A stretch of 64,000 bases of DNA from Halopseudomonas pelagia (GTDB lineage Bacteria; Pseudomonadota; Gammaproteobacteria; Pseudomonadales; Pseudomonadaceae). A program made the position numbers and the translations under genes. Below the pieces are notes generated by a model. The model had not been told where the DNA came from. It did no database searches and saw only the letters and a program-made list of their open reading frames with translations. The DNA lies in the NCBI RefSeq assembly GCF_009497895.1, contig NZ_CP033116.1, positions 1,798,001-1,862,000 of the forward strand. Direction: 5' to 3'. Below are positions 34,419 through 42,750 of the stretch, in pieces (within the stretch, counting starts at the first letter, position 1; the number at the start of each line of letters is the position of its first letter).

Positions 34419-34778
34419 TTGCAACTTCCATACACCACTGGTCTAACGCGATTGGTTTCTTCATCGAAAGGGATTGCCTATTTCGATGCGCTTGATGTCT
34501 GCCGGTTCTATGAGATCGATGTTCAACCTAACCAGTTTGTCTTGGATCGTTGGGAAGCGGTGCTCAAATTGATGCCGTTTGACCCGGAGCATCCGGCGCT
34601 CGACGGTAGCCTGTGGATACCGTTCGTGATGATCGTCACTTTTCTCGAGAGCATGGGCTTGAAGCGTGAGCAATTATTGCCAAGCGAAACGGTGCTCGAA
34701 AGCACCAAGCACTTAAGGAGCTTGGCTATCGCGATGAGTGAGTTTCAGTTCGCAGAAGTAAGGCGCGCTTTGGCATGA
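34419..34778 (+). CDS. Hypothetical protein, 119 residues
   Basis: Not recognised. AYFDALDVCRFYEIDVQPNQFVLDRWEAVLKLMPF suggests a small alpha/beta or helical domain, and LESMGLKREQLLPSETVLES a second helical part. TAGGAG lies 9 bp before the start. It is paired with the divergent XRE gene, as in many small regulatory or toxin-antitoxin-like modules, but it has no recognisable toxin motif. Confidence 0.6.
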   Translation: MQLPYTTGLTRLVSSSKGIAYFDALDVCRFYEIDVQPNQFVLDRWEAVLKLMPFDPEHPALDGSLWIPFVMIVTFLESMGLKREQLLPSETVLESTKHLRSLAIAMSEFQFAEVRRALA

Positions 34779-34904
34779 CATCGTTCCAGGCGTGAAGCCA
34801 GACCTGGAACTAATTCGCGGCTGTTTGCGAGCCGCGGTTTAGGCGTCGCCAAATTCGACGGGTGCGCAGCGCTTGTCGGCTCGAGTTTGATGTCAAATAC
34901 ACGC

Positions 34905-34932
34905 ACCCGTACTCGATATATCGAGTACGGGT
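34905..34932. promoter_or_regulatory. Perfect 28-bp palindrome P1
   Basis: Half-site ACCCGTACTCGATA followed immediately by its exact inverse. Its core half-site CCCGTACTCGAT matches that of P2 (CCCATACTTGAT) at 10 of 12 positions, both differences being transitions, so one protein probably binds both. Confidence 0.75.
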
Positions 34933-34940
34933 CATTGTTA

Positions 34941-34965
34941 CCCATACTTGATTATCAAGTATGGG
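34941..34965. promoter_or_regulatory. Perfect 25-bp palindrome P2
   Basis: CCCATACTTGAT and its exact inverse around a single T, 8 bp after P1. The tandem arrangement with the same half-site type is what is expected for paired operator or recombination sites. Confidence 0.75.
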
Positions 34966-35081
34966 GGCGTTGTAGACTTTCGCCAAAAACGAGCAACTTG
35001 TCGAACGCAGGTGAGACGAGTTCAGTTTTCTGGCGAAATGTCTAAAAATTGAGAGTGGAACGAGCAATTTTTGACAACGCC
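34966..35081. other. Nested inverted repeats able to form a branched structure
   Basis: Outer GGCGTTGT/ACAACGCC (34966-34973, 35074-35081). Directly inside on the left is AGACTTTCGCCA (34974-34985), paired with TGGCGAAATGTCT (35031-35043; one extra A). On the right, a side hairpin AAAAATTG/CAATTTTT (35044-35051, 35065-35072) intervenes. The single strand could fold into a three-way junction. Confidence 0.6.
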
Positions 35082-35289
35082 TTTTCGCGAAGCGGCTGAG
35101 TTTTTGACATCAAAAATCGGGTAAGTCTGACAGTATATCGAATAGCTTATTAATTTATATTTCCATGCTATGCGTGGCTTATATTCATATATAACCAAGG
35201 ATGGAAATCTGTAAACTTGTTCTGCACCGAACAGGCCCTCATCATATACAAACCGGCTGAGAGCCCTAACAAAAAGAAATCGGTGCGTT

Positions 35290-36165
35290 ATGAACGATCA
35301 AACTAAAAATCAATATGTAAAACTCGCGGCATATTATTATCTGCATCATATGAATGGCGCGGTGTTAAGTATCTCGGCCATAAGGGACTCTTTGGTTCAA
35401 ACCGCAGAGAATTTTCAGCCTGGTTATTTCAGGCGGCTGAAAAATGCCATCGCGTTTGACCTTGAAAATAAGGGGCATCCTGAGGCTGCTAAAAAGATCA
35501 GGGCGGTAGTGAATCCCGTTACAGTTAAGGGCAGCGTTCTAGTTAAGAAGCCGAAGCCACGTCGAGCCAAGTCGTTTTCCAATGATGACTTGATTGTACT
35601 GGCCAAGCACTTGGGAAATTCTGACTACGAAGAAGCGTTTGCGGCTGTATGCCTTATCAGCCAGACCGGGGCCAGGCCGGCAGAGCTCAAGCAGATGCGG
35701 CTTGATGGAAATACGCTTTTCATCAGGGGCGCAAAGAAGACCAGTGGTGGGAGAGGCGCAGATCGTCTGTTATCGATAACTGACGAGACAACGAAAAATA
35801 TCATTACCAACAGCATCGAAATTCTTAGATCTCATCCAGATATTACTATAGATGCAATAAGGCATCGAATACGAACGGAAGGTTTAAAGCTTTGGCCGCG
35901 ACGCAAGGTGGTTCCGAGCATGTATTCGATGCGGCATCAAGTCGGATCGAATTTAAAAGCGTCCGCGCTCGATTCGAAAACAATTGCATATATTATGGGT
36001 CATCAGTCAACCAACTCGATTATGCGTTACGGAGACAAGCGACAAGGTAATGCGAGAGGGATAAATGTCGAGCCTGCGAAGGAGGCTGATCTCAGTACTG
36101 TGCGCGATAAAATCAAGCCACAGAAAAGGGCATGGTTTGAGAGTGTTATATTCAGACACGAGTAA
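35290..36165 (+). CDS. Small tyrosine recombinase
   Basis: 291 residues. N-terminal helical core-binding domain, then the catalytic domain: Arg129 (TGARPAEL), Lys about 150 (GAKKTSGG), Tyr212-x-x-Arg215-His216 in place of the usual HxxRH, His238 (IMGHQS) and the nucleophile Tyr247 (IMRYGD). There is no DUF4102 arm domain. Its size and type resemble Xer/resolvase-like or cassette recombinases more than phage integrases. It lies downstream of the palindrome block, which may hold its sites, and upstream of the metallophosphoesterase gene. Confidence 0.85.
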   Translation: MNDQTKNQYVKLAAYYYLHHMNGAVLSISAIRDSLVQTAENFQPGYFRRLKNAIAFDLENKGHPEAAKKIRAVVNPVTVKGSVLVKKPKPRRAKSFSNDDLIVLAKHLGNSDYEEAFAAVCLISQTGARPAELKQMRLDGNTLFIRGAKKTSGGRGADRLLSITDETTKNIITNSIEILRSHPDITIDAIRHRIRTEGLKLWPRRKVVPSMYSMRHQVGSNLKASALDSKTIAYIMGHQSTNSIMRYGDKRQGNARGINVEPAKEADLSTVRDKIKPQKRAWFESVIFRHE

Positions 36166-36218
36166 TATGTATTTTATTGTCGCCGGCTCTGGTGCCGTTA
36201 AGAGGGAGGTAAATTTGC

Positions 36219-36953
36219 TTGAGAATACATCTATTGTCAGATCTGCACTTAGAGTGTGAAGACTTTGTGCCCGAGGTGGATGACGCTGATGTGGTGGTTC
36301 TTGCTGGCGATATCTGCCCCCATCAGAGGGGTGTGACTTGGGCCGAGGAAGCCTTCAACTGTGCAGTTATCTATATACCCGGGAATCACGAATTTTACGG
36401 CGGCGACCTAACGGATACGCTTCAAAAAATGAGGGCGTCGGCCGGCGATAACGTCTGGATACTCGACTGCGAAGAGATCGTCATGGGTAATGTTCGGTTT
36501 CTCGGGATGACCATGTGGACAGACTTTAGCAGCACCGGAGATACCGAAAAGGCTTCTTTGACAGCGCAAAAGGCCATCCCAGACTTCAAATGCATTCGCG
36601 CTGAAAAATCCCGTTTTATCGAGCCCGCTGATCTCATAGTCCGATCCCGAGCCAGTAGAAACTGGCTCACAGGATGTTTGGCTACACCGTTTGACGGCAA
36701 GACTGTTGTGATCACGCATCATGCGCCCTCAATGAAATCGCTAGAGGGCAGTCCCCATGCAGGCGGTCTGCTTGACGGAGCTTTCGCCAACGCGTGGGAT
36801 GATCTGATTGGAGCGCCAGTAGATTTATGGCTCCACGGGCACACCCATTTTCCTGTTGATTACGTTCTCAACGGTACTCGGGTGGTGAGCAATCCGCGGG
36901 GCTATCTGGGAGAAGTCGAGGGCTTTGACCCGACTCTGATTCTGGAGATATGA
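36219..36953 (+). CDS. Metallophosphoesterase
   Basis: 244 residues. The start is TTG at 36219, chosen because a strong GGGAGGT site lies 8 bp upstream and the protein then begins directly with the first metal motif (RIHLLSDLHLE). Further motifs: AGDIC, PGNHEFYGG, THHAP and HGHTH, the complete calcineurin-like dinuclear metal site. Cytosolic; the phosphoester substrate is unknown. It is followed by a zinc-ribbon protein gene 34 bp downstream on the same strand. Confidence 0.9.
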   Translation: MRIHLLSDLHLECEDFVPEVDDADVVVLAGDICPHQRGVTWAEEAFNCAVIYIPGNHEFYGGDLTDTLQKMRASAGDNVWILDCEEIVMGNVRFLGMTMWTDFSSTGDTEKASLTAQKAIPDFKCIRAEKSRFIEPADLIVRSRASRNWLTGCLATPFDGKTVVITHHAPSMKSLEGSPHAGGLLDGAFANAWDDLIGAPVDLWLHGHTHFPVDYVLNGTRVVSNPRGYLGEVEGFDPTLILEI

Positions 36954-36987
36954 CTGGCAGATGCACCAAATGAAAAAGGCATTGTGA

Positions 36988-38307
36988 ATGGCAGTTAGGC
37001 TAGAGTTTTTAACCCAGGATGCCGACGAGATTGAACTGGCGAAGCGGTACTGGGCAATGGATGAAGCGGGTACGTACTTGGAGAAAGTGACTGGTCTGGT
37101 TCCCTTTCGTCAGCTGACCCAATCAAGTTTTATGAGCAGCCATGTGCGTAAGTATTGTCGTGCTTATGATGAGAATCAGCAGTGCCGTCTTTGCGGTGGT
37201 CCCATCTTGGTTACCAAGCGCCACGAGCCTAGAAAAGCGTTTCAGGTTTCTGCCCGCCCTTGCACTGCATGTGCAGAGCTTATCAAGCAAGATGAGCTGC
37301 GGATAAAGCAAGCCGAAGAGGCTGAGCTACAGCGCGTGTTGGAGAAGCGCAGTCATGACATGGCTTGCAGGACTATCTCATACGATGCATTGGCAGATGA
37401 CGTTTGTGTGCTGCTGTTGGCCATGGAGGCTTTAATAGGCCCCCGCCTTGCTAAAGGTACATTCAAGAAAAATGAATGCGATGCGCTGACTCCATATGAC
37501 ACCGGTTTTTTCTTCAATCGCCTACGTGAGGAGGGGATCATTTTGGATTCGCCGAGTGCCGCAAGGCCAGGGGCCTATTTTCTTGAAAATGGTCAGCTCC
37601 GGGTGTACTGGGACAGGGCAGAATTTTTCCTTGTTGGCGACGGCAGATTGGGGCTGGGAGAGGACGTCATAAGGTGGATAGCGGAGCGAGAATTCAATAA
37701 CCCAGAAGCGTTGTTTGATCTTTGGCTGGATTATGCTGTCGGCGACGTCGTGCGATACCTTTTAGACCAGTGCCGAATCTACAATCTCGTCCTCGGATCT
37801 GAGGACATCGAGAAAATCAAAGGCACGATCAGACAAGCTTTGCGTGTCTATAGCACCTCCCAGTTGTGGTCCCTTATCTGGAAGGTAGTAAAGGATGCGT
37901 CGAGTCTTGCCAGCCACATGTACTTCAATCGCATCAAGGCATCAGCGACTATCCCTAACAAGATACGAAAGCAGCTTGAGAGGGCAGGGCAGGAAGATGG
38001 CATCAGCAGATACTGGAGTCGGCCTGAGCACCATCTCGCTGGTTCTTTGGGGACGGTTTTTTCAAGGCTGTTCGGCCTGGATGAGAACACCAATGGGCAG
38101 CAGGCGCATGAAAGACTTGCTCAGTTGGTCCATCACTCGAGCACCGAGGCGGACGAAGATCTGGAGAGCCTGGTCAGGTCATTTATCCTGCATGCACAGG
38201 GTAGTCCCGGCGCAGTCCAAATGATGTGTCAGTTTGCTGATCTCGTGCGTTCCGGAGTTCAAACCAAACCAGCGCTTGAAGAAATCATCGGGGTCGTTGG
38301 CACCTAA
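36988..38307 (+). CDS. Hypothetical zinc-ribbon protein, 439 residues
   Basis: Not recognised. A four-cysteine zinc site near residue 70 (CRLCGG...CTAC) precedes a helical linker (KQDELRIKQAEEAELQRVLE); the rest is a long helical domain with WIAEREFNN, LWSLIWKVVKDASSLASHMY and other aromatic-rich helices. Probably co-transcribed with the metallophosphoesterase. The zinc ribbon suggests nucleic-acid or protein binding, but there is no catalytic motif I can name. Confidence 0.7.
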   Translation: MAVRLEFLTQDADEIELAKRYWAMDEAGTYLEKVTGLVPFRQLTQSSFMSSHVRKYCRAYDENQQCRLCGGPILVTKRHEPRKAFQVSARPCTACAELIKQDELRIKQAEEAELQRVLEKRSHDMACRTISYDALADDVCVLLLAMEALIGPRLAKGTFKKNECDALTPYDTGFFFNRLREEGIILDSPSAARPGAYFLENGQLRVYWDRAEFFLVGDGRLGLGEDVIRWIAEREFNNPEALFDLWLDYAVGDVVRYLLDQCRIYNLVLGSEDIEKIKGTIRQALRVYSTSQLWSLIWKVVKDASSLASHMYFNRIKASATIPNKIRKQLERAGQEDGISRYWSRPEHHLAGSLGTVFSRLFGLDENTNGQQAHERLAQLVHHSSTEADEDLESLVRSFILHAQGSPGAVQMMCQFADLVRSGVQTKPALEEIIGVVGT

Positions 38308-38372
38308 CGGGAGGCCCGAGAAAGGCTTTCAGCCGCTTAGTGATATTGACCCAACGTGAAAGGACTTGCCGC

Positions 38373-38696
38373 ATGAATGATCCGTTGTCGGTCTTATTGC
38401 AGAGGGCGTTTGATACTCTTTTCTCTCTCCCAGTGACAGGCTTCCTGGTAGATCCCGTTGTGGTGCGAACCGTTTGCGTGGGGAGGGTGTATCGTCACGT
38501 CAAAGCAGATCCACGAACCGGCCGCTTCGTTGATGGAAACCTGTTTCACACGTCGTATGTCGTCGGCTTTGCTGAGCATGGCGAATTTGTAGCGGTTACC
38601 ACGTTGAACAGCGTATACGTGTGTGTCGCCTTGGAGGAGCAAAGGCAGGAGTTGATCGCGGGGCTTTGCGTATTGCCGAAGCTGACATGGCATTGA
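38373..38696 (+). CDS. Hypothetical protein, 107 residues
   Basis: Not recognised. The ATG at 38373 has AAAGGA 8 bp upstream. The protein is beta-rich (VVRTVCVGRVYRHVKADPRTGRF; SYVVGFAEHGEFVAVTTLNSVYVCV), compatible with a small SH3- or OB-like barrel. Third gene of the metallophosphoesterase set (65 bp after the previous stop). Confidence 0.6.
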   Translation: MNDPLSVLLQRAFDTLFSLPVTGFLVDPVVVRTVCVGRVYRHVKADPRTGRFVDGNLFHTSYVVGFAEHGEFVAVTTLNSVYVCVALEEQRQELIAGLCVLPKLTWH

Positions 38697-38889
38697 AGTG
38701 GTTACGTAGAAAACGTGTTGTGCTAACCCTTTAGATCGGCCGAGTAGAGTACGAGTTTGATTTTGATTTGAGATGAGCATCGACGAGCTCGGCGAATCGA
38801 CTCATGAATGGTAGGCCCTGGTGAGGTTGTCGGGTGCGTTGGATGCGGAGCGGTCAATCTTTGCGTCTTCGCCAGAGAACGGTATGCCT

Positions 38890-40130
38890 GGGACTGTCAG
38901 TTTTTTGTGTTTGGGCCGGTTAAGCCCGTCACCTGACGGACCATGAAGTCACCAGGTTGGCCTGATGAAGCGATCTCCGTACAGGATAGCAAACTGGTTC
39001 ATTGCATTTTTCCAGTCGTGAGCGCCCCTGCTCCAGTTCGCCGTAATATTCCGCAGTCCCAGCCAGATCAGTTTGGTCGCTGCTTCATCGGTCGGGAAGT
39101 GGCCTTGAGTCTTGATGATCTTGCGCAACTGCTCATTGACGCTTTCGATGGCATTGGTGGTGTAGATCACATTGCGTATCGCCTGTGGAAACACGAAGAA
39201 CGGTATCATCCTGTCCCAAGCCCGGCGCCAGGCGGCTGCGACCGTCGGGTACAGTTGTCCCCAAGGGCCGGTCTCGAAGTCGTTCAAGGCCTGATCGGCC
39301 GCCTCAGCGTTCAATGCTTGATAGATTGGCTTGAGCGCTTTGGCCAGCGGTTTGCGTTTATCCCAGGAGGCGTAGGTCAGGCTGTGGCGGATCAGGTGAA
39401 CGATACAGGTCTGCAGCGTCGTCTCCGGATACACCGCAGCCAAGGCTTCGGGCATGCCTTTGAGGCCGTCGGTGACCGCGATCAGCACATCTTCGACGCC
39501 ACGGTTGCGCAGATCATTGAACACCTTCAGCCAAAATTTGGCGCCTTCGGTGTTCTCAATCCAGATACCCAGAATATCGCGGGTGCCGTCCGGCAAAACG
39601 CCCAAGGCCAGGTAGATCGCCAGTCGTGCGAGACGTCTGTGCCGTACTGCTCAAGTAGAAAAGCACGAATCTCCCGCACCGTCATTCCGCGGGGATACAT
39701 CGCAATGATCTTATTCTTATCGTCAAAGCCTGTGAAGCGGCGCTCGTGCTTGGTATCAGTATCGGCGCGAAGCTGCCGTCCCGCTCTCTTGGAATATCCA
39801 GTTTTAAAGGACCGTCATCGGTAAGCACGGTCTTGCCACTGGTGCCGTTACGCTGATTCTCGCTGCCCTCTGGACGCTCCGCGCCCGCCGGGTAGCCCAA
39901 GTGGTGGCCAAGCTCTGCACCCAGTGCGCGCTCTACCAGCGCTTTCTTGAATGCCATCGAGATATCTTGAATCGCCTCGGCCGTCATCGGGCCTTTAACG
40001 AGCTATTCGACCAGCTCCTTAGGGATGGAGGGTAGGTCTCTTTTGGTCTTGGGGGCCGGGGTCTTTTTAATCGGCATGCATATTCCTCGTAACGCATGTT
40101 AAGCCCGAGCACAAAATTTATGACAGTCCC
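38890..40130 (-). mobile_element. Degenerate IS256-family element
   Basis: Terminal inverted repeats GGGACTGTCA at 38890 and TGACAGTCCC ending at 40130 bound the transposase pseudogene. It is inserted in an IS3-A-type remnant on its right side; no target duplication is recognisable. Confidence 0.75.
38949..40077 (-). pseudogene. IS256-family transposase, inactivated
   Basis: It begins MPIKKTPAPKTKRDLPSIPK and ends FIRPTW. A TAG stop at 40003-40005 interrupts the frame after KELVE, and the frame shifts between about 39682 and 39605, losing the first catalytic Asp region. The rest keeps GLKGMPEAL, TCIVHLIRHSL, and TNAIESVNEQLRK with the catalytic Glu. Clearly non-functional. Confidence 0.85.
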
Positions 40131-40638
40131 TGCCACCGTAATGACCAGGGCGGCGGCGATAACCAGTCTGTGAGCGCAACCCCTCGCAGCGCATGAGACG
40201 GGCTACCCTGTGCTTGTCGCAGGCCTCACCAGTTTCACGAAGATCCAGATGAATTTTACGATAGCCATACACACCGCCGTTTTCCAGCCATGAGTGTTTA
40301 ATCTGGTCTAACAACCGCTGATCTTCACGAGCCCGATCAGACAGCTTGTTGCGACACCAAGCATAGTAACCGCAGGGATGCACTTCCATCATCTTGCACA
40401 GGCGGCGCGCGGGGTACAGGTCCACTTGGCTCTGAATAAACGCGTACCTCAGTCGGACTCTCTGGCGAGGTACGCGGTTGTAGGTTCAATCGGTCACTGC
40501 AACAGAGTGGCCTCTGTCAGCCACCTGTTTGACGGCTTCAATTTTGAATTCTTCGGTGTAGCGCGGGTTGCTCATGGGACCTCCTGGGTGCCTTGATTAT
40601 AAGGCCTGGAGGTGTCTACGAAACTAGGGGGCGATTCA
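40131..40638 (-). mobile_element. IS3-A remnant, cut by IS256
   Basis: The terminal sequence TGAATCGCCCCC is at 40638 reading leftward, as in IS3-A. orfB (from 40425) is intact only for its first 96 residues or so (MDLYPARRLCKMMEVHPCGY...), then stops at the IS256 border. orfA has lost most of its middle, keeping only its first part near 40575. Confidence 0.8.
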
Positions 40639-40818
40639 TTCTGCCATGCTAATCACAATGATGTGTACTGCGTTTCTAGTAGCGAGGTACCGATATGCCT
40701 TCTGCGGCTGACTGCAAGGAGACCAAAAGCTGTGGCTCAAAAACTTCAGCAATTTTCTCCAATATATTTGGATCTGAATATTAGAACATTGCCCTAACGA
40801 CTACATAAGGGGCGGAGA

Positions 40819-42117
40819 ATGAGCGCTAGCAACTTTTGGCCGAGAGCAGAAAAGTATGATGTACATCTACTAACACTTCACATCCCGGACCAACTGAGTG
40901 AACAGGCGAAATTGTTAATGCAAGAGACCCTTGTATTAACTGACATGCTTAGAATGAACCAGAACGCGCAGCATTGTCAAAGAACGCAGCTCGACGCACT
41001 TCTAACACTTAGGCTCGCAGCAGCATTCCGCTCACTCTCATACTGCTTTACAGACAAAGATACGAAAACAGCATTGGAGTGGCGCGCAAGAACACTGGAA
41101 GGTGGCGAAGTAAAGCGAAAACATTGCGAGAAAATTTCGGAACTAAATGAGAGGGAAATAGTTTGTTACTCTGGCACCATGTCTACATGGGTTGGAAAAT
41201 CCAGAGAACTATACTACTCAACATTTTATGCAAAACCAAATTGCCGACTACAAAATATATCTGATGTTATTGATAGAAATTTTCAGAGAACTCTAGAGCA
41301 TCTTAAGGCGATCATTCATCAAGATTTGATAAGTATGTCGAGCTGCCGCTACAAGATTGTTGATCTTTTTGGAATATCTGGCGAGGCCAATCTTTATCCA
41401 AAGCACTTTGCTTATTTTATGCCCGAAGATGAAGGTGTGAAGCATGCTAATTGCAAACGAACAATAGTTTTTAGCAATGTCTATACTGCACTTTTTGATG
41501 CCATATCTATCAAACAACTGGATATTTTTGGATGGCATGCTGAAGATTTGCCTCATAAAGAAAGCTTGGGAGAATACCTTATTGCATGGTTTCGGGGGCA
41601 TGATCTTGGGCACTCAATAATGACAAATCGAACAAGTTTTAGTAAATTGAGCAAGCTTGACAGATGGGGGTCAATGGTTATGCAAGAAGCTCTGGCTGAC
41701 ATCTTTGGGCTTCTCTTATGTTCTCATGAGCGCTCAGCGAATGAGTTGAATATAGACAATACAAAACTAGCCAGGATATATTTACTCGAAATGCTGCGTT
41801 ATATGCGCCGTGGGCCGTGCGACTTTCCTGACGCCGGAGCAGCGTATGTCCAGTTTAAATTTTTGGTCGAGTGCGGCTGCTTAAAAATTACGGAAAATGG
41901 GAATGTGAGCGTATACCTCGAACGGTTTTATCCGTCGATAACTAAGCTTGCCAAGCACCTGACTGAGAACATCTTGCAAGGAGATGATGAGAGTGCGGCT
42001 CTGTTTATTAGTAAATACTGTCCTAATAATGATCTACAAGACTGTGCAAAACTAATTGATACTATTGGGATCGTGGCGGATACAATAGAATACGAACAAA
42101 AAATAAGAGAGGTGTGA
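40819..42117 (+). CDS. Unknown protein with a possible metal site (HDLGH...EALAD)
   Basis: 432 residues; family not recognised. GGGGCGGAGA lies just before the ATG. The most suggestive feature is WFRGHDLGH (His261, His265) followed about 25 residues later by QEALAD (Glu290, Asp293), a layout like gluzincin metallopeptidases, though the HEXXH glutamate is Asp. TIVFSNVYTALFDAI precedes it. Codon use is AT-rich relative to flanking core genes. The next gene (LysE-type exporter) starts immediately after its stop, so the two work together; it may make or process the exported compound. Confidence 0.75.
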   Translation: MSASNFWPRAEKYDVHLLTLHIPDQLSEQAKLLMQETLVLTDMLRMNQNAQHCQRTQLDALLTLRLAAAFRSLSYCFTDKDTKTALEWRARTLEGGEVKRKHCEKISELNEREIVCYSGTMSTWVGKSRELYYSTFYAKPNCRLQNISDVIDRNFQRTLEHLKAIIHQDLISMSSCRYKIVDLFGISGEANLYPKHFAYFMPEDEGVKHANCKRTIVFSNVYTALFDAISIKQLDIFGWHAEDLPHKESLGEYLIAWFRGHDLGHSIMTNRTSFSKLSKLDRWGSMVMQEALADIFGLLLCSHERSANELNIDNTKLARIYLLEMLRYMRRGPCDFPDAGAAYVQFKFLVECGCLKITENGNVSVYLERFYPSITKLAKHLTENILQGDDESAALFISKYCPNNDLQDCAKLIDTIGIVADTIEYEQKIREV

Positions 42118-42750
42118 GTGGAATTTGTCAACGGGTTTCTCTTGAGCATGTCTCTATGCTTGGACATAGGGGTAGCCAATGTCGCCATGATTACATTAGC
42201 CATGCGCAGAGGTTATTTTCAGGGGTTTTCCCTGGGCGTTGGCACCTGCGTCGGAGATCTGATATACGCCATAATGGCATTACTAGGAATGGCAGCGTTG
42301 CTTCAGTACGAATCCGTTCGATGGGCTCTTTGGGTGGGTGGATCAATAGTTTTGGTTTACTTTACCTTCAAGATGTTGCGAAGCGCCATGGTTGAAAATC
42401 ATGCTCTGGCAATAAGCGGAACCGGGCAAGCTAGCTCCTATTTCCAAGACTTTTCTAAGGGCATATTTCTTGCTATGTCCTCGCCCACTGCAATTTTGTG
42501 GTTTGCGGCTGTTGGTGGCGCAATTATTTCTAGCTCTGGCGACAAGGGGCTGGAAAATGCTGTATTATTTCTAAGTGGTTTCTTTGCCGCTGGCGTTCTT
42601 TTTGCAGGATGTCTTTGTTACGTAGCAAGCCACGGGGGAAAGGTTTTAGGAGAAAAGCTCCTTAAGTACTCATACTTCGTATCTTCCGCAATTTTCGCAT
42701 ATTTCGCTGGATACGTAATATTGAATGGCTACTTTGAATTCTTGAAGTGA
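42118..42750 (+). CDS. LysE-family exporter
   Basis: 210 residues from a GTG directly abutting the previous TGA, with GAGAGG upstream. Six hydrophobic segments, with SLCLDIGVANVAMITLAMRRG in the first and SSPTAILWFAAVGG in the middle, as in LysE/RhtB amino-acid exporters. It probably exports an amino acid or its derivative made by, or harmful without, the upstream protein. Confidence 0.88.
   Translation: MEFVNGFLLSMSLCLDIGVANVAMITLAMRRGYFQGFSLGVGTCVGDLIYAIMALLGMAALLQYESVRWALWVGGSIVLVYFTFKMLRSAMVENHALAISGTGQASSYFQDFSKGIFLAMSSPTAILWFAAVGGAIISSSGDKGLENAVLFLSGFFAAGVLFAGCLCYVASHGGKVLGEKLLKYSYFVSSAIFAYFAGYVILNGYFEFLK

Larger units (their letters stand above)
34886..35208. repeat. Dense block of palindromes and nested inverted repeats
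   Basis: Within about 320 bp: TTTGA-TG-TCAAA (34886-34897); two large palindromes (34905-34932, 34941-34965); a nested fold (34966-35081); TTTTTGA-CA-TCAAAAA (35101-35116); and ATTTCCAT...ATGGAAAT (35159-35166, 35201-35208). A direct repeat beginning AACGAGCAA occurs near 34989 and 35059. It ends 81 bp before a tyrosine recombinase gene and contains no credible coding sequence. Confidence 0.7.

Noticed and set aside
34810..35067. Minus-strand 85-residue open frame through the palindromes
   Set aside because: It is read straight through the palindromes and inverted repeats and shows no family motif or ribosome site.
34966..35081. Integron attC site
   Set aside because: The nested fold lacks the conserved RYYYAAC/GTTRRRY ends and the neighbouring recombinase has no integron-integrase-specific insert that I can see.
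34905..36165. Telomere-resolvase (protelomerase) site with its enzyme
   Set aside because: A 291-residue recombinase is much shorter than known telomere resolvases and looks like an ordinary Xer/integrase-type enzyme; the palindromes are also shorter than hairpin telomere targets.
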